Source: an uncultured Clostridia bacterium | Lineage (GTDB): Bacteria; Bacillota; Clostridia; Oscillospirales; Acutalibacteraceae | Assembly: GCA_946407065.1 (NCBI GenBank) | Contig: CAMJMQ010000001.1 | Location: 124,001 to 188,000 of the forward strand | Direction: 5' to 3' | Length of the DNA: 64,000 bases | Shown here: positions 28,039-37,178 of the stretch, piece by piece | Layout of the letters: each line of letters opens with the position of its first letter | Numbering within the stretch: the stretch's first letter is position 1 | Made by a program: the position numbers and the translations under genes | Notes under the pieces: model-generated | What the model was told of the DNA's origin: nothing | Seen by the model: the letters and a program-made list of their open reading frames with translations, nothing else | Databases searched by the model: none

Positions 28039-29196
28039 TCATCTTGATGAAGCTACAACTTCATCAACGGTGGGATGATTGATCCCTGACGCATCCTGCA
28101 AAATGAACAAGCGTGTAAAGAACATCCTGCATTCTGCATCATTCTCAAACCACTCCGGTTTGACCTCGGCAATCTGATTCAATCCGATTTTGCCGACTGC
28201 CTCTAACGCAGCCTGCTTTTGCGTGTAGTTCTCACCTCGCGGCAGACACCTGACTCCCTCGGTTGTATCGTAGGACAAAAACGCTTTATTATAGTCCATC
28301 AGCGGGTGTAATCTGACAAGTTTATTATTGGCATTGTTCACCAGAAACCCCCAGTTGCCCCAATGCCTGTCAGTGTTGCCGATCAGGTAATCGATGATAT
28401 TCATCATGTAGAATTGATAGCTGTCATGCTTCAAAACAAAGTCTAACGGTTCCTTATCATGGTTCTCACAGTATACAGAAACATACTCGAACGGAACAAT
28501 ACCGTATTCCTCCGATGTGATGATCTTACACTTTGAAACCTCACATCCGGAGAATGAATCTTTTAAGTATGATACATGATCGACGTCAAAACAATCAACG
28601 ATTTTTGACGCTATAAGCTCAGCCTTCACATCACGTTCATCACCGTCTTTGAAAAGATAAAAGCCGTCCTCGCGGCGGATCCATGCTTTCGGTGCTACTC
28701 CCTGAGTTCCGATATCTCCGGCGACATCCTGATCGGATATCAACTTAGCATTCTGAACCGTGAGCGTAATGCCTCTCAGGCTGACATCTGCGAAAGCGTT
28801 ACTCAGTGAATGACGATAAAGGCTGATTTGAGAGAATTCCAATTCTTCGCGATTCATTTTGACCCAGAATACATCCGTCAAGCTCAGACAATGGTAAGAG
28901 ATCGCGATCATGGCTCTGTCTTTATCTGTAACAGCCTGCATAGCGCCGATGCTGTTCATGATCTCCTTAGCGTATTTGCGATCAAGCGTCAACAAACGGC
29001 TCGAACACCAGTAATAAAAGTTGCTGAGATTGCTTAATCTGGTGTCAAGGTCGTCTTCTTTTTCCAAATACAGATTATAAGGCATGAAAGAAGGGGAATA
29101 AATGGTGCATCGTCCGTTCTTATGGATCGTCGCAACGCGCCTGTCTTTATGCATGATATATATTCTGCTCCAGTCCTTGATCGAACGACGATTCAT
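28039..29196 (-). CDS. HipA-like kinase-domain protein
   Basis: A 385-residue protein with an N-terminal unique part (MNRRSIKDWSRIYIMHKDRR) and a C-terminal HipA/PI-kinase-like catalytic half: TQGVAPKAW resembles the HipA glycine-rich loop, DYLIGNTDRHWGNWGFLVNN is the catalytic loop with Asp and Asn, and LHPLMDYNKAF carries the metal-binding Asp. Proteins of this arrangement are common in gut Clostridia as single genes without a HipB partner. The substrate is unknown. An SOS-type box lies about 200 bp upstream on the same strand, so damage-linked expression is possible. Confidence 0.75.
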   Translation of the reverse strand: MNRRSIKDWSRIYIMHKDRRVATIHKNGRCTIYSPSFMPYNLYLEKEDDLDTRLSNLSNFYYWCSSRLLTLDRKYAKEIMNSIGAMQAVTDKDRAMIAISYHCLSLTDVFWVKMNREELEFSQISLYRHSLSNAFADVSLRGITLTVQNAKLISDQDVAGDIGTQGVAPKAWIRREDGFYLFKDGDERDVKAELIASKIVDCFDVDHVSYLKDSFSGCEVSKCKIITSEEYGIVPFEYVSVYCENHDKEPLDFVLKHDSYQFYMMNIIDYLIGNTDRHWGNWGFLVNNANNKLVRLHPLMDYNKAFLSYDTTEGVRCLPRGENYTQKQAALEAVGKIGLNQIAEVKPEWFENDAECRMFFTRLFILQDASGINHPTVDEVVASSR

Positions 29197-29392
29197 CTTT
29201 ATTCACTTCCTTATCCTATAGATAGATGACTCTTTTTAATTCTTAGTTATTATACCACTATTTGATCAATTTTGTAAAGACGATTCCCTCGGATTGATAG
29301 TGAAAACACTTTACTTGTTTTCCGTATTAACAGAGCTTTTCATTGCTAAGCCATCTTTCGAAAATATGCTTGGTAAGATTATCATATCATGC

Positions 29393-29406
29393 CGAACATC
29401 TGTTTG
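29393..29406 (-). promoter_or_regulatory. Third SOS box, recQ-promoter-like, upstream of the HipA-like kinase
   Basis: CGAACATCTGTTTG is identical to the boxes of both recQ copies, and about 50 bp around it (29360-29412) also match the recQ promoter regions, with TTGGCA and TATGAT 18 bp apart on the minus strand. The nearest downstream gene is the HipA-like kinase. The rest of 29197-29464 shows no gene. Confidence 0.65.
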
Positions 29407-29464
29407 CCAATGTTTTTCGAGACAAATTTGGGCGAAGCAAAATGCTCCGCCCTGTTTCTTTGGC

Positions 29465-32400
29465 TTAGTCATGTTTTATCGGCTTGCCGATAGCGTCGTT
29501 GGACGTCAGGGTCGCCAGCCATCTTTGGATGAAGGTTACGTCCATGATCGTGATCTCTCCGTCCTCGTCGGTATCCGCTACGTCCTCATGATAGGCGAAC
29601 GTCGGGATATCCGCAAGCCGTCGCTGGATCAAAGAAGCGTCGATGATCGTAATGTCCTCGTCGCCGTCAACATCGCCGAGAAGGATCGTCCTCGGAATGA
29701 CGGTCGAGGGCTCCGCGCTCACACCGCTGTAGCTGATAGCCGATTCATTGATACTGAATCTGACCGTGTCGCCCTGACGTGTTCCTGCAACGGTGAAGGT
29801 ATCCGCGTAAGCGTCGCCCTCGCTGAGGAGCACCGGGGTCACGGTGACGTCAGTGAGACCTTCCGCCCCGATCGCATCCGCGGTGACGGTATCGATCTGC
29901 ATAAACTTGCTGAACTTCAAGGTATACACACCGGTCTCGGGATCTTTCTCTGCAGTCACGGTGGGGTGGGTCGTCCTGTCTACAAGGCTGAAATTCAGAT
30001 CCAGCTTCTCGGGAGGAACATCGAATTCTTCGGAAGTGACAGGCTCATAGCCGTCCTTTGAGATCGTTACCTTGAAGGTGCCTTCATCGGTGAACCACGC
30101 ATACGCGCCCTCGTTGTTGGTTTTCAGCGGATTGACCTGCTCAAAGTCGGCAGCGTTCCACTCGACCCACTCGCCTGATTCTTTGTTCAGCTTATAGATG
30201 GTTGCTGTCGCGTCCTCTACGCGGTTGCCCTCGACCGCTTCGTAGACATAGCCGGAGGGGTCGATACAGTTGCGCTGTTTGCTGCCGGGATCGACCATGC
30301 CGACGTGGTCGTCGGGGAATACGACGTTTCCGTTTTCATCGAGATAATAGCCGTGGTTCAAGGTCCTGAACAGGTTGTTGTCCTTGTTGCCCCACTCCCA
30401 GAGCGCTTTGAGTCCGCCGACGGTCGCATCGCTCAGCGCGCCGGGGACATCCGCCTTTACGATATCGATGAAAACGTCGAACGCGGCGTCGCGGATCGTC
30501 TCGTTATAGTCTCCGAGCTTTCCGTGGGGCTTACCGTCCTTGTCATAATAGAACGGCTCGTCCTCGTCGTCATCCTCGTCAGGCTCGGTCGCGCTGACAG
30601 GAGCGAGCTCCTTGCTATTTGTACCTGTGGTAGCGGGGGCAGATTTTTTGCCGTAGTAGTGAGAACGGTAGGTATCCTTCCGCTCGCCGTAGTAATAGAA
30701 CAGGTGCAGTTCGCCGGGGAGATTGTACTGTCCCGGAACGAGCTCATGGGCGTCGATATCAAGATTCCCTTCGCCGATCCACATGTCGCTTTCCTTGTCG
30801 TAGAACAGCTCCATGAACTGCCAGATCCCGTCCCTGTCGCTCATCAGGATCACGTCCGAGACGTTCTCGTCGTTATTGAGACGGAACTTGAATTGGAGCA
30901 TCTCCTTGGGATTCAGTATCACGACGGGGCTGGCGCCTCTCGTGAACATATTGGTAATATCAAAGGTATTTGCCTGGTCGTCATGCGAGATATTGGTTTT
31001 GCCGGGAGCGCTGAACTTCGTGATATTGACGATCTCATACGCTTCCTGTACCGTGACGGCGTTCGGGATATAGCTGAATGTGACAGTCTCACTCTTCGTT
31101 CCGTTACACTCGGCATATACTTCAAAGCGGTCGCCGTTTGCCGCTGCATCTCCCGCAGAGAGAATACTCAAAGGCTCGGAGATATACTTGCCGGTATACT
31201 TGTTCGGGGCAACGGTATGGCTGACGGTCTCGCCCTTTGTGCCGTCGCTGTTCAGGTGAGTGATATGGATATTCACGCTCTTGCCGGAGAAGGCAGAGTA
31301 GCCCGACACGATCGCGCTGTCATCGGTGACGACGGAGGGAGCAAATACGGAGAGCTTCGAAGCGGTCAGCTTCACGTCGCCCAAGGGTTTCTTGAAGTAT
31401 TTGCGGTTATAGCGGAACTCGACGCTCGCGCTCATATTCTTGAGGCTGTCGCTGCCGCCTTTCAGATATGCCGAGAAGCGCAGAGCGCCGCTCGACTTGC
31501 CGTTTTTCAGTTCAAAGGTTCTGTAGTCGCCGGTATAGGTCGCGGCGTCAAAATCAAAGCCGCTTGCGGAGAAGGACGCGGGAATGATATCCAGGTTATC
31601 GGGAAGCTCCAGATACAGCTTGCCCATCTCGAGATCCTCATCAGCCCAGTCGTCGCGGATATCGTATTTCACCGTGAAGTGGAGCAGGGTCTCATCGATA
31701 CCGATACTGCCGGTCGATTCGATCGCCGTCTTCTGGCGATTATATACGTCGAATCTCTTATCGAAGAACTTCGGGCAATTGTCGAAGCTGGAATTGGAAA
31801 ACTCCACATTCTCAGCCGCGGAACGCAGGGTGGTGAAGCTCGTGCAGTTCAAAAATGCGCTGTCGCCGACGCTGGTCAGCTCATCGGAGCACACGACCTC
31901 TGTGAGGTCCTCGGAATTCTCAAAGGCGTGCATACCGATTGTGCGAACGGTCTGCGGCAGTCTCAGGAAGGTAAGACCTGTATGATAGAACACGCCGTCC
32001 TCCATAGCTGTCACGGAATCCGGTATCTCTACGTTTTGGAGAACGGAGCAGTTCCCGAAGCAATAGCTCGGCAGGGTGCTGACGCCGCCGCCGATCCTGA
32101 CGGCATACAGATCAAAGCAATCATAAAACGCTCTCCTTCCGACGGTCGTGACGGTGTCGGGAATGGTGATGGATTGGACGCCGGATTTTCTGAAGCAGTC
32201 GTCTCCGATCGAAGTAACCGAGGAGGGGATCTTCACCTTCGTGACCTTGCCCGCTCCGTTGAGCATATTGTCCGGCAAGGCGGTGATCCCGTTCTCAATG
32301 GTGACAGATGAGATATTCGAGCCGTCAAGAGGCGCGTTGGCATAGGTCAGCGTTTTGGGGAAGCTGAGCGAGGTGACCGCGCTGCCATTGCGAAAGACAT

Positions 32401-33940
32401 GGGAGCCGATCTTTTCCAGACGGTCGGGCAGGGTGATCGCCGTCAGTGATGGGGTATTCTCAAACGCGCCGTTGCCGATCTCCGTCACACTCTCGGGAAT
32501 GTCGATATGCTCTAAAGAGGTACATTCCGAGAACGCGTATTCGCCGATCTTGGTCACGGTAGAGGGTATCGTGAAATCGGTGATCAGCGCGCAGCCCTTG
32601 AACAGCTGGCGGGGCAGCTCGGTCATACCTTCTCCGAGAATGAATTCAGAGATATTGGATTCCGCAAACGGCCACTGGGTCTCTTTCAGCGTTGCGGGAA
32701 CGTAGACGGAGGTCAGCGCGCTGTGGCGGAAGATGCTGATGCCCAGCTTCTCGATTCCTTCATGGAAGGTACACTTACTCAGCGCAGTCGTATCTCCGAA
32801 CGCCCAGCTGCCGATCGTTTTGACGCTCGCGGGGATATCAAGCTCTTGCAGCGAGGTACAGGATACAAAAGCATCTTGTTCGATCGTCACCAGCGTAGAG
32901 GGCAGCTTCACCTCAACAAGCTGTGAGCATTCACGGAACAGGGAATTCTTCAACAGCGTGACCCCCTCCGGGATCTCGACACGCTCAACACCCGAGCCTT
33001 GATACAAGCTGAGCGGGATCGCAGTGATCCCATCAGGCAGGTTGATCGTTTTCAAATCACTGCAGCGGTTGAACGGAGAGGTTCCCTTTGTGACCGTGCT
33101 CGGGAAGTAGACCTGAGTGATAGGTGTGCTATCAAAGGTGTTCCAGCCAATATCCGTCAGTCCTTCGTTCAGCGTGACTGTCAAAAGATTGGAGCAGCCG
33201 CTGAACGCGTAGCTGCCCAGCGTGGTCACGTTTGAGGGGATCTCGACCGAAGTCAAGGCGGTACAGCCGGAAAAAGCGCTCGACCGGATCTCGGTGATAT
33301 AATCAGGGATCGTTATAGAGGCAAGGCTCGTACCGCCTGAGAATGCATTTTCGGGGATATATTTGACGCCGGAACCAATCGAGAAGGAGGTCAGCGACGG
33401 ACAAGCGGACGCCATATACGGATCGATCTGCGTGACGGAATCGGGGATCGTGATGGACTTGAGCGCGCCGCAATCGGAAAAAGCGCCTCTCTCGATGGTC
33501 TTGACCGTTGAATTAAGCGTAATATCCGTAAGGCTGTCACAGTTCGTGAAGGCTTGCCAGCCGACCGTTTCCGCACTGACCGTAATGCTCCTGAGGTTGG
33601 CGCAGTTCGCAAAACCATAGTTCCCTATTCTCCCGACGCCTTCGGGAATCGTGACGCTCTCGATATATGCGTTTCGACTGAAAGCATCATTCCCGATCGA
33701 GGCGACCTCTTTGCCGCCCAGCGTCGAAGGGATCGTCACCTGCGCCTCGGTGCCGTTATACTTTACGATCTCAGCAGAGCCGCTGCTCAAAACGGTATAG
33801 GTATAGTCGCCGTCGGTGTAGGTCTGAGCTCCGGTATCGGCATTCTGTACCTCGGCGGCTGATGCAGAGAGGGGCAGTCCGCCCATAAGGAGCGTTACCG
33901 CGAGGATAAGGCTGATAAAGCCCGATAGCCATTTTTTCAT
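29465..33940 (-). CDS. Secreted BspA-type leucine-rich repeat protein with C-terminal dockerin
   Basis: A 1,491-residue exported protein. Residues 1-28 are a signal peptide (MKKWLSGFISLILAVTLLMG, ending SASA). About residues 45-720 are tandem LRR_5 repeats of about 23 residues (pattern LTSIxIPxSVTxIGxxAFxxC). A middle region of beta-rich modules follows, then an acidic linker (EPDEDDDEDEP) and a carboxypeptidase-regulatory-like stretch (NEGAYAWFTDEGTFKVTISK). The end is a type I dockerin with two calcium-binding F-hand repeats (DVDGDEDITIIDASLIQRRL and DTDEDGEITIMDVTFIQRWL). The dockerin would tether the protein to a cohesin, on a cellulosome-like complex or the cell surface; the LRR part may bind host or other surfaces. 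ATG 33940 follows GCAGGCGATAAT. Confidence 0.92.
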   Translation of the reverse strand: MKKWLSGFISLILAVTLLMGGLPLSASAAEVQNADTGAQTYTDGDYTYTVLSSGSAEIVKYNGTEAQVTIPSTLGGKEVASIGNDAFSRNAYIESVTIPEGVGRIGNYGFANCANLRSITVSAETVGWQAFTNCDSLTDITLNSTVKTIERGAFSDCGALKSITIPDSVTQIDPYMASACPSLTSFSIGSGVKYIPENAFSGGTSLASITIPDYITEIRSSAFSGCTALTSVEIPSNVTTLGSYAFSGCSNLLTVTLNEGLTDIGWNTFDSTPITQVYFPSTVTKGTSPFNRCSDLKTINLPDGITAIPLSLYQGSGVERVEIPEGVTLLKNSLFRECSQLVEVKLPSTLVTIEQDAFVSCTSLQELDIPASVKTIGSWAFGDTTALSKCTFHEGIEKLGISIFRHSALTSVYVPATLKETQWPFAESNISEFILGEGMTELPRQLFKGCALITDFTIPSTVTKIGEYAFSECTSLEHIDIPESVTEIGNGAFENTPSLTAITLPDRLEKIGSHVFRNGSAVTSLSFPKTLTYANAPLDGSNISSVTIENGITALPDNMLNGAGKVTKVKIPSSVTSIGDDCFRKSGVQSITIPDTVTTVGRRAFYDCFDLYAVRIGGGVSTLPSYCFGNCSVLQNVEIPDSVTAMEDGVFYHTGLTFLRLPQTVRTIGMHAFENSEDLTEVVCSDELTSVGDSAFLNCTSFTTLRSAAENVEFSNSSFDNCPKFFDKRFDVYNRQKTAIESTGSIGIDETLLHFTVKYDIRDDWADEDLEMGKLYLELPDNLDIIPASFSASGFDFDAATYTGDYRTFELKNGKSSGALRFSAYLKGGSDSLKNMSASVEFRYNRKYFKKPLGDVKLTASKLSVFAPSVVTDDSAIVSGYSAFSGKSVNIHITHLNSDGTKGETVSHTVAPNKYTGKYISEPLSILSAGDAAANGDRFEVYAECNGTKSETVTFSYIPNAVTVQEAYEIVNITKFSAPGKTNISHDDQANTFDITNMFTRGASPVVILNPKEMLQFKFRLNNDENVSDVILMSDRDGIWQFMELFYDKESDMWIGEGNLDIDAHELVPGQYNLPGELHLFYYYGERKDTYRSHYYGKKSAPATTGTNSKELAPVSATEPDEDDDEDEPFYYDKDGKPHGKLGDYNETIRDAAFDVFIDIVKADVPGALSDATVGGLKALWEWGNKDNNLFRTLNHGYYLDENGNVVFPDDHVGMVDPGSKQRNCIDPSGYVYEAVEGNRVEDATATIYKLNKESGEWVEWNAADFEQVNPLKTNNEGAYAWFTDEGTFKVTISKDGYEPVTSEEFDVPPEKLDLNFSLVDRTTHPTVTAEKDPETGVYTLKFSKFMQIDTVTADAIGAEGLTDVTVTPVLLSEGDAYADTFTVAGTRQGDTVRFSINESAISYSGVSAEPSTVIPRTILLGDVDGDEDITIIDASLIQRRLADIPTFAYHEDVADTDEDGEITIMDVTFIQRWLATLTSNDAIGKPIKHD

Positions 33941-34260
33941 ATTATCGCCTGCTTTCTGTTGCTGTATTGTGTGGAATAAAATAAAAGTGCGCCCGTTAAG
34001 ACGCACTGAACCAAGACCTGTTAAACTGTATACCGAACGAGAGAGAATTCTTTTTGCATCGTTTCCGACACCCTTCACCGGATTATAAGTTAGGGGGATT
34101 TGCATAACTACTCTATGAGTATACCATAGCTGATTGCTGAATGCAAGATGATAACTCCTGTTAGTTTTTTATCAATCCTTGACGGAAAGCAAGAATGGTT
34201 AAGGAATCATAAACCTGTTCTTTGGCTTGTAGCGCAATAATTGATGGTTATATTATCCTG
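33941..34260. other. Gene-free stretch upstream of the LRR-dockerin gene
   Basis: It holds the long 5' leader and presumably the promoter of the LRR gene. The minus-strand leader contains GTGCGTCTTAACGGGCGCAC, a loose dyad. I compared it by eye with c-di-GMP and other riboswitch patterns and saw no convincing match. Confidence 0.4.
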
Positions 34261-34387
34261 TTTTTCCATCCATAATTACCCAGCATAATGACCAGTCACT
34301 GACCATATTGACACAGTGGCAAAATTCACCATTTCATTGTTTAATGTCGACAAAAGGTTGAAGCTTACATAGTGCATGTTGACGAAA
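34261..34387 (+). repeat. Dispersed repeat copy C
   Basis: The left part (TTTTTCCATCCATAATTACC, GACCAGTCACTGACCATATT, GACACAGTGGC) and the right end (AGTGCATGTTGACGAAAGTG) match copy B at 17523-17649 over the same 127-bp length; the middle is diverged. The match to copy A at GACCAGTCACTGAC is exact. Confidence 0.7.
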
Positions 34388-34542
34388 GTGCTTTTGATAA
34401 AAATGCAAAAACTCCCTCTGACGGTGTATATCCGCAGCGGGTGTATTATACCACCTGACAAGTGGTATAACTTTAATTGGAGAATAATACTGAGAGATCC
34501 CTACGAAAGAATACGCGAAAGCAGAAAAACAATTACCCTAAT

Positions 34543-34590
34543 AAGCCGTCACCCAACGCATTGAGTCGCAGTATGAGTGACGGCTTTCAT
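34543..34590 (+). terminator. Terminator-like hairpin
   Basis: AAGCCGTCAC and GTGACGGCTT enclose a 24-base loop and are followed by TCATTAAGC. The best use would be for a transcript entering from the left, but no plus-strand gene was recognised there. Confidence 0.5.
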
Positions 34591-34635
34591 TAAGCTTTAT
34601 TCAGCTAAACATATCGGATTGTGGATCAGCAAATA

Positions 34636-34965
34636 CTATTTCTTCTTACCGCCCTTTTTGAAGCTGTCAGAGATCTGCTGCTTCATCTCCGGGGTTTTCA
34701 TCAGCTCGGCAAAAAACGTATTGACAACACTTTCTCCCATAGCGTTCTGCATCTCCTTATCCTTTAGCTCTAATTCGTGTTGATGCTGCAGCTGTAATCG
34801 TTCTGTTTCCAGTCGGTTTTTCTCCCGTTCTTTCTCCAGATCCAGCCTTGCCTTCCCGCGTTCATTTTCTAAATCGATTGTAAATTGCCTGTCAAGCTTC
34901 GTTATCTCCGCCTGACGTCGTGCGCAAACATAACTGGATAAACCCGCAATCAAAGCGCACAGCAC
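34636..34965 (-). CDS. Small membrane-anchored coiled-coil protein
   Basis: A 109-residue protein: one N-terminal membrane segment (LCALIAGLSSYVCA), then a long charged coiled coil (EREKNRLETERLQLQHQHEL) and a basic C-terminus FKKGGKKK. The GTG at 34965 is the only canonical start, but the hydrophobic segment extends upstream in frame (IDLYPYIVSV), so the real start may be an unusual codon near 34995. It is the last gene after the RloAB pair, 60 bp downstream. The function is unknown. Confidence 0.55.
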   Translation of the reverse strand: MLCALIAGLSSYVCARRQAEITKLDRQFTIDLENERGKARLDLEKEREKNRLETERLQLQHQHELELKDKEMQNAMGESVVNTFFAELMKTPEMKQQISDSFKKGGKKK

Positions 34966-35028
34966 CGATACGATGTATGGATATAAATCAATCTTTATTA
35001 ACTGTTATCCAACAAAAATGTCATTATA

Positions 35029-35688
35029 TTAAAGATATTGTTTGAACTCCTGCATCATTATATGCATCTTTGTCCCGGGTGCAGATTCAGTCGGGGTTTT
35101 ACCTTGATTCTCTTCTTCCAATCTCATCGCATTCCGGATTGCAGTATCGAGATATGGGAGCAAGATTTCAAAAATATCTTCTCGATTCTTTGCGTATGCG
35201 CCATGTCTCCCAAGTCTCTCAGTCAACCTCGGGAAATACTCATTGCGATGAAGATCAGCTTGCAAATACATAAAATGAAGTAAAAACCAAAGCTCTATAC
35301 ATTGGTTAGACCAGATCGCGTGATACGTAACACCATCACTCTCAGAGCAATTACGGCATCTTTCTTCAACCTCATTGAAATGATCCGCAGGGAAGTCGTC
35401 TTTATCATATACTAACCAAACGTTACTGTAACCGTTTACGCTTTCTGAAACTATCTGGCGTGCACGTTCAAAAAGCCCGATGGTATTGCCGAGACCGCCC
35501 ACGATTTCCAACTGTATTCGATTAACTTCTCTTTGATTAATATGATCTTTCAAAGACAAAAAGTAGTTAGGCTCGGTTTTCGATCCCTCACAAACGATCA
35601 GATTATAATCCAGATGTAACGATCTTTTACGACCGCCTCGCCTTTTCGGCCACTTTTGCTCACTGTGTTTTGGAGGTTTAAGACTCAC
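35029..35688 (-). CDS. rloB: RloB-family protein (Toprim-like nuclease candidate)
   Basis: A 219-residue RloB protein. NLIVCEGSKTEPNYFLSL has the glutamate and YVWLVYDKDDFP-like segment (VWLVYDKDDFPADH) the DxD expected of a Toprim metal site; IELWFLLHF is a family signature. RloA/RloB were first seen as restriction-linked ORFs, and ATPase plus Toprim pairs such as PARIS (AriA/AriB) and OLD/Gabija act in phage defence. It lies 3 bp after the RloA-type ATPase gene, so they are translated together. Defence function is inferred. Confidence 0.85.
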   Translation of the reverse strand: MSLKPPKHSEQKWPKRRGGRKRSLHLDYNLIVCEGSKTEPNYFLSLKDHINQREVNRIQLEIVGGLGNTIGLFERARQIVSESVNGYSNVWLVYDKDDFPADHFNEVEERCRNCSESDGVTYHAIWSNQCIELWFLLHFMYLQADLHRNEYFPRLTERLGRHGAYAKNREDIFEILLPYLDTAIRNAMRLEEENQGKTPTESAPGTKMHIMMQEFKQYL

Positions 35689-35691
35689 TCT

Positions 35692-36894
35692 TTACACCTC
35701 CCACTCAAGCATATTTTTTAAATATGGATCTGCTCCGTATCTACCCTCCAGGTATTGTTTACTGAAAGAAGCTGTTTGATTCACATGATTTCCATCTTCT
35801 GTTCGAAAATCATAAAGGGAGTATATCTCACTCTCTCTCTTATCATTTGTTGCAGCAAACCAAATTTCATCCCTACGAAATACATTATGATTCATTGTAG
35901 TTAAATCATGCGATGTAAATAATAGCTGTGCTCCATTCCGATTGATCTTCGGATTCTTGAATTGTGAAATAATATACCGTAACAGCTTTGGGTGCAGCTT
36001 AGCATCTAATTCATCCAAGATAACCAAGCCGCCTTTACCGATCGCATAAATTATCAGAGGCATCAAAGCAAACATCTTCTTTGTACCTGCTGATTCATCT
36101 TTGAATTCCAGTTCATACTCCTTATCGTTAATCACGCGATTAAGGTAAAGATGATCGTTTTCTTCATCCATTCTAAATCCACTGATTCTGATATCCATCT
36201 CATTCATTATGCCAACCAGACGCTTTTGAGACTGTTCATCTTCAGGAAGAAAAATTCTCCTCTCGGCCTGAGAATTGGCATAATTACGAATCACGCATGA
36301 CTCAAACCACTCTTGAACCTCCGCAATTACCTCAATATTATAATTAATGGCAAGAAAAGAGAGGTACGGCATCTTCGGATTAATTTGCGTATTTATGGAC
36401 TTTGCCCGAATGCTTGCTCCAAGCTCGATCTCATTTTTATTCCTCTCAAAGATCATCGCTGTCTTCTTTCCGGAAAAAGATTTACGATACAAACACTCAT
36501 CAATAATCAGGCCATCAAGAATTGATATATAATAATGGAATTCATTTTTCTCCGTTCGGAAGAATAAATCAAATATCGAAGGTGAACGACTTGCCTTCTC
36601 ATCAAACAAAAAAGGTTTGCAATTCAATAAAAAATTCTGAAACACGTTGCCTCTGGTTTTTCCTAATTGGACAATAGGATTTGTTACAATGGAAATCATA
36701 TATGCAAGCGCCATCAGTAGGTTCGATTTACCGCCCCCGTTCGGACCGTATACCACGCTAACGGGCAAAAGATCCGATACATTATCTCTCCTTATCAAGT
36801 TATCTTCAAACTCAGGAAGCGGTGCCGCTTGAAAATCCAAGCTTGTCTCGTCCTTATATGAACGGAAGTTCTGAAAAGAAAATTTAACAATCAT
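35692..36894 (-). CDS. rloA: RloA-like AAA15 (ABC-type) ATPase
   Basis: A 400-residue ABC-type ATPase beginning MIVKFSFQNFRSYKDETSLD, the usual start of AAA_15/AAA_21 proteins. Walker A is VVYGPNGGGKSNLLMA, the signature-like segment is ESAGTKKMFAL, Walker B is GGLVILDELDAKLHPKLLRY, and the H-loop region is LLFTSHDLTTMN. Proteins of this class pair with RloB or DUF4435 Toprim proteins in PARIS-like anti-phage systems, where the ATPase senses a phage trigger and releases the nuclease. GAAGGAGGAGAAGCT gives ATG 36894. It is the first gene of a two- or three-gene operon. Confidence 0.88.
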   Translation of the reverse strand: MIVKFSFQNFRSYKDETSLDFQAAPLPEFEDNLIRRDNVSDLLPVSVVYGPNGGGKSNLLMALAYMISIVTNPIVQLGKTRGNVFQNFLLNCKPFLFDEKASRSPSIFDLFFRTEKNEFHYYISILDGLIIDECLYRKSFSGKKTAMIFERNKNEIELGASIRAKSINTQINPKMPYLSFLAINYNIEVIAEVQEWFESCVIRNYANSQAERRIFLPEDEQSQKRLVGIMNEMDIRISGFRMDEENDHLYLNRVINDKEYELEFKDESAGTKKMFALMPLIIYAIGKGGLVILDELDAKLHPKLLRYIISQFKNPKINRNGAQLLFTSHDLTTMNHNVFRRDEIWFAATNDKRESEIYSLYDFRTEDGNHVNQTASFSKQYLEGRYGADPYLKNMLEWEV

Positions 36895-37061
36895 AGCTTC
36901 TCCTCCTTCAAATTTAGTATACATTTATTATATCCAAAAATCAAGATTTATTCATAAAATAATGAATTTTTTTCGTGTACATCTATAAAAAACCGTAATT
37001 ATGAATTTATATCAAGTTAACAGATCTTATATAATCTCTGATCCATCTCTTATCATGCGAT

Positions 37062-37103
37062 AAGAAACAGCGACTCAGATTTGACTCTCAGCCGCTGTTC
37101 TTT
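37062..37103 (-). terminator. Terminator after the trypsin-TPR gene
   Basis: AAGAAACAGCGACTCAGA pairs imperfectly with TCTCAGCCGCTGTTCTTT; on the minus strand it is followed by ATCGC and a weak T content. The rest of 36895-37178 is AT-rich with no gene and must contain the rloA promoter. Confidence 0.55.
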
Positions 37104-37178
37104 ATGATGATATCGCGTTTTCGAACATCATATCTTCCTTCTTCTCATAAAATCAGAAAAAGCGAAGATAGTAGATAA

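Noticed and set aside
30305..32311. A 668-codon open frame antisense to the LRR-dockerin gene
   Set aside because: The opposite strand encodes clear LRR_5 repeats, and this frame has no domain, start signal or promoter; it is a shadow of the regular repeat codons.
33941..34110. Riboswitch in the leader of the LRR-dockerin gene
   Set aside because: I looked for c-di-GMP, THF and similar conserved cores; some dyads exist but no conserved motif set.
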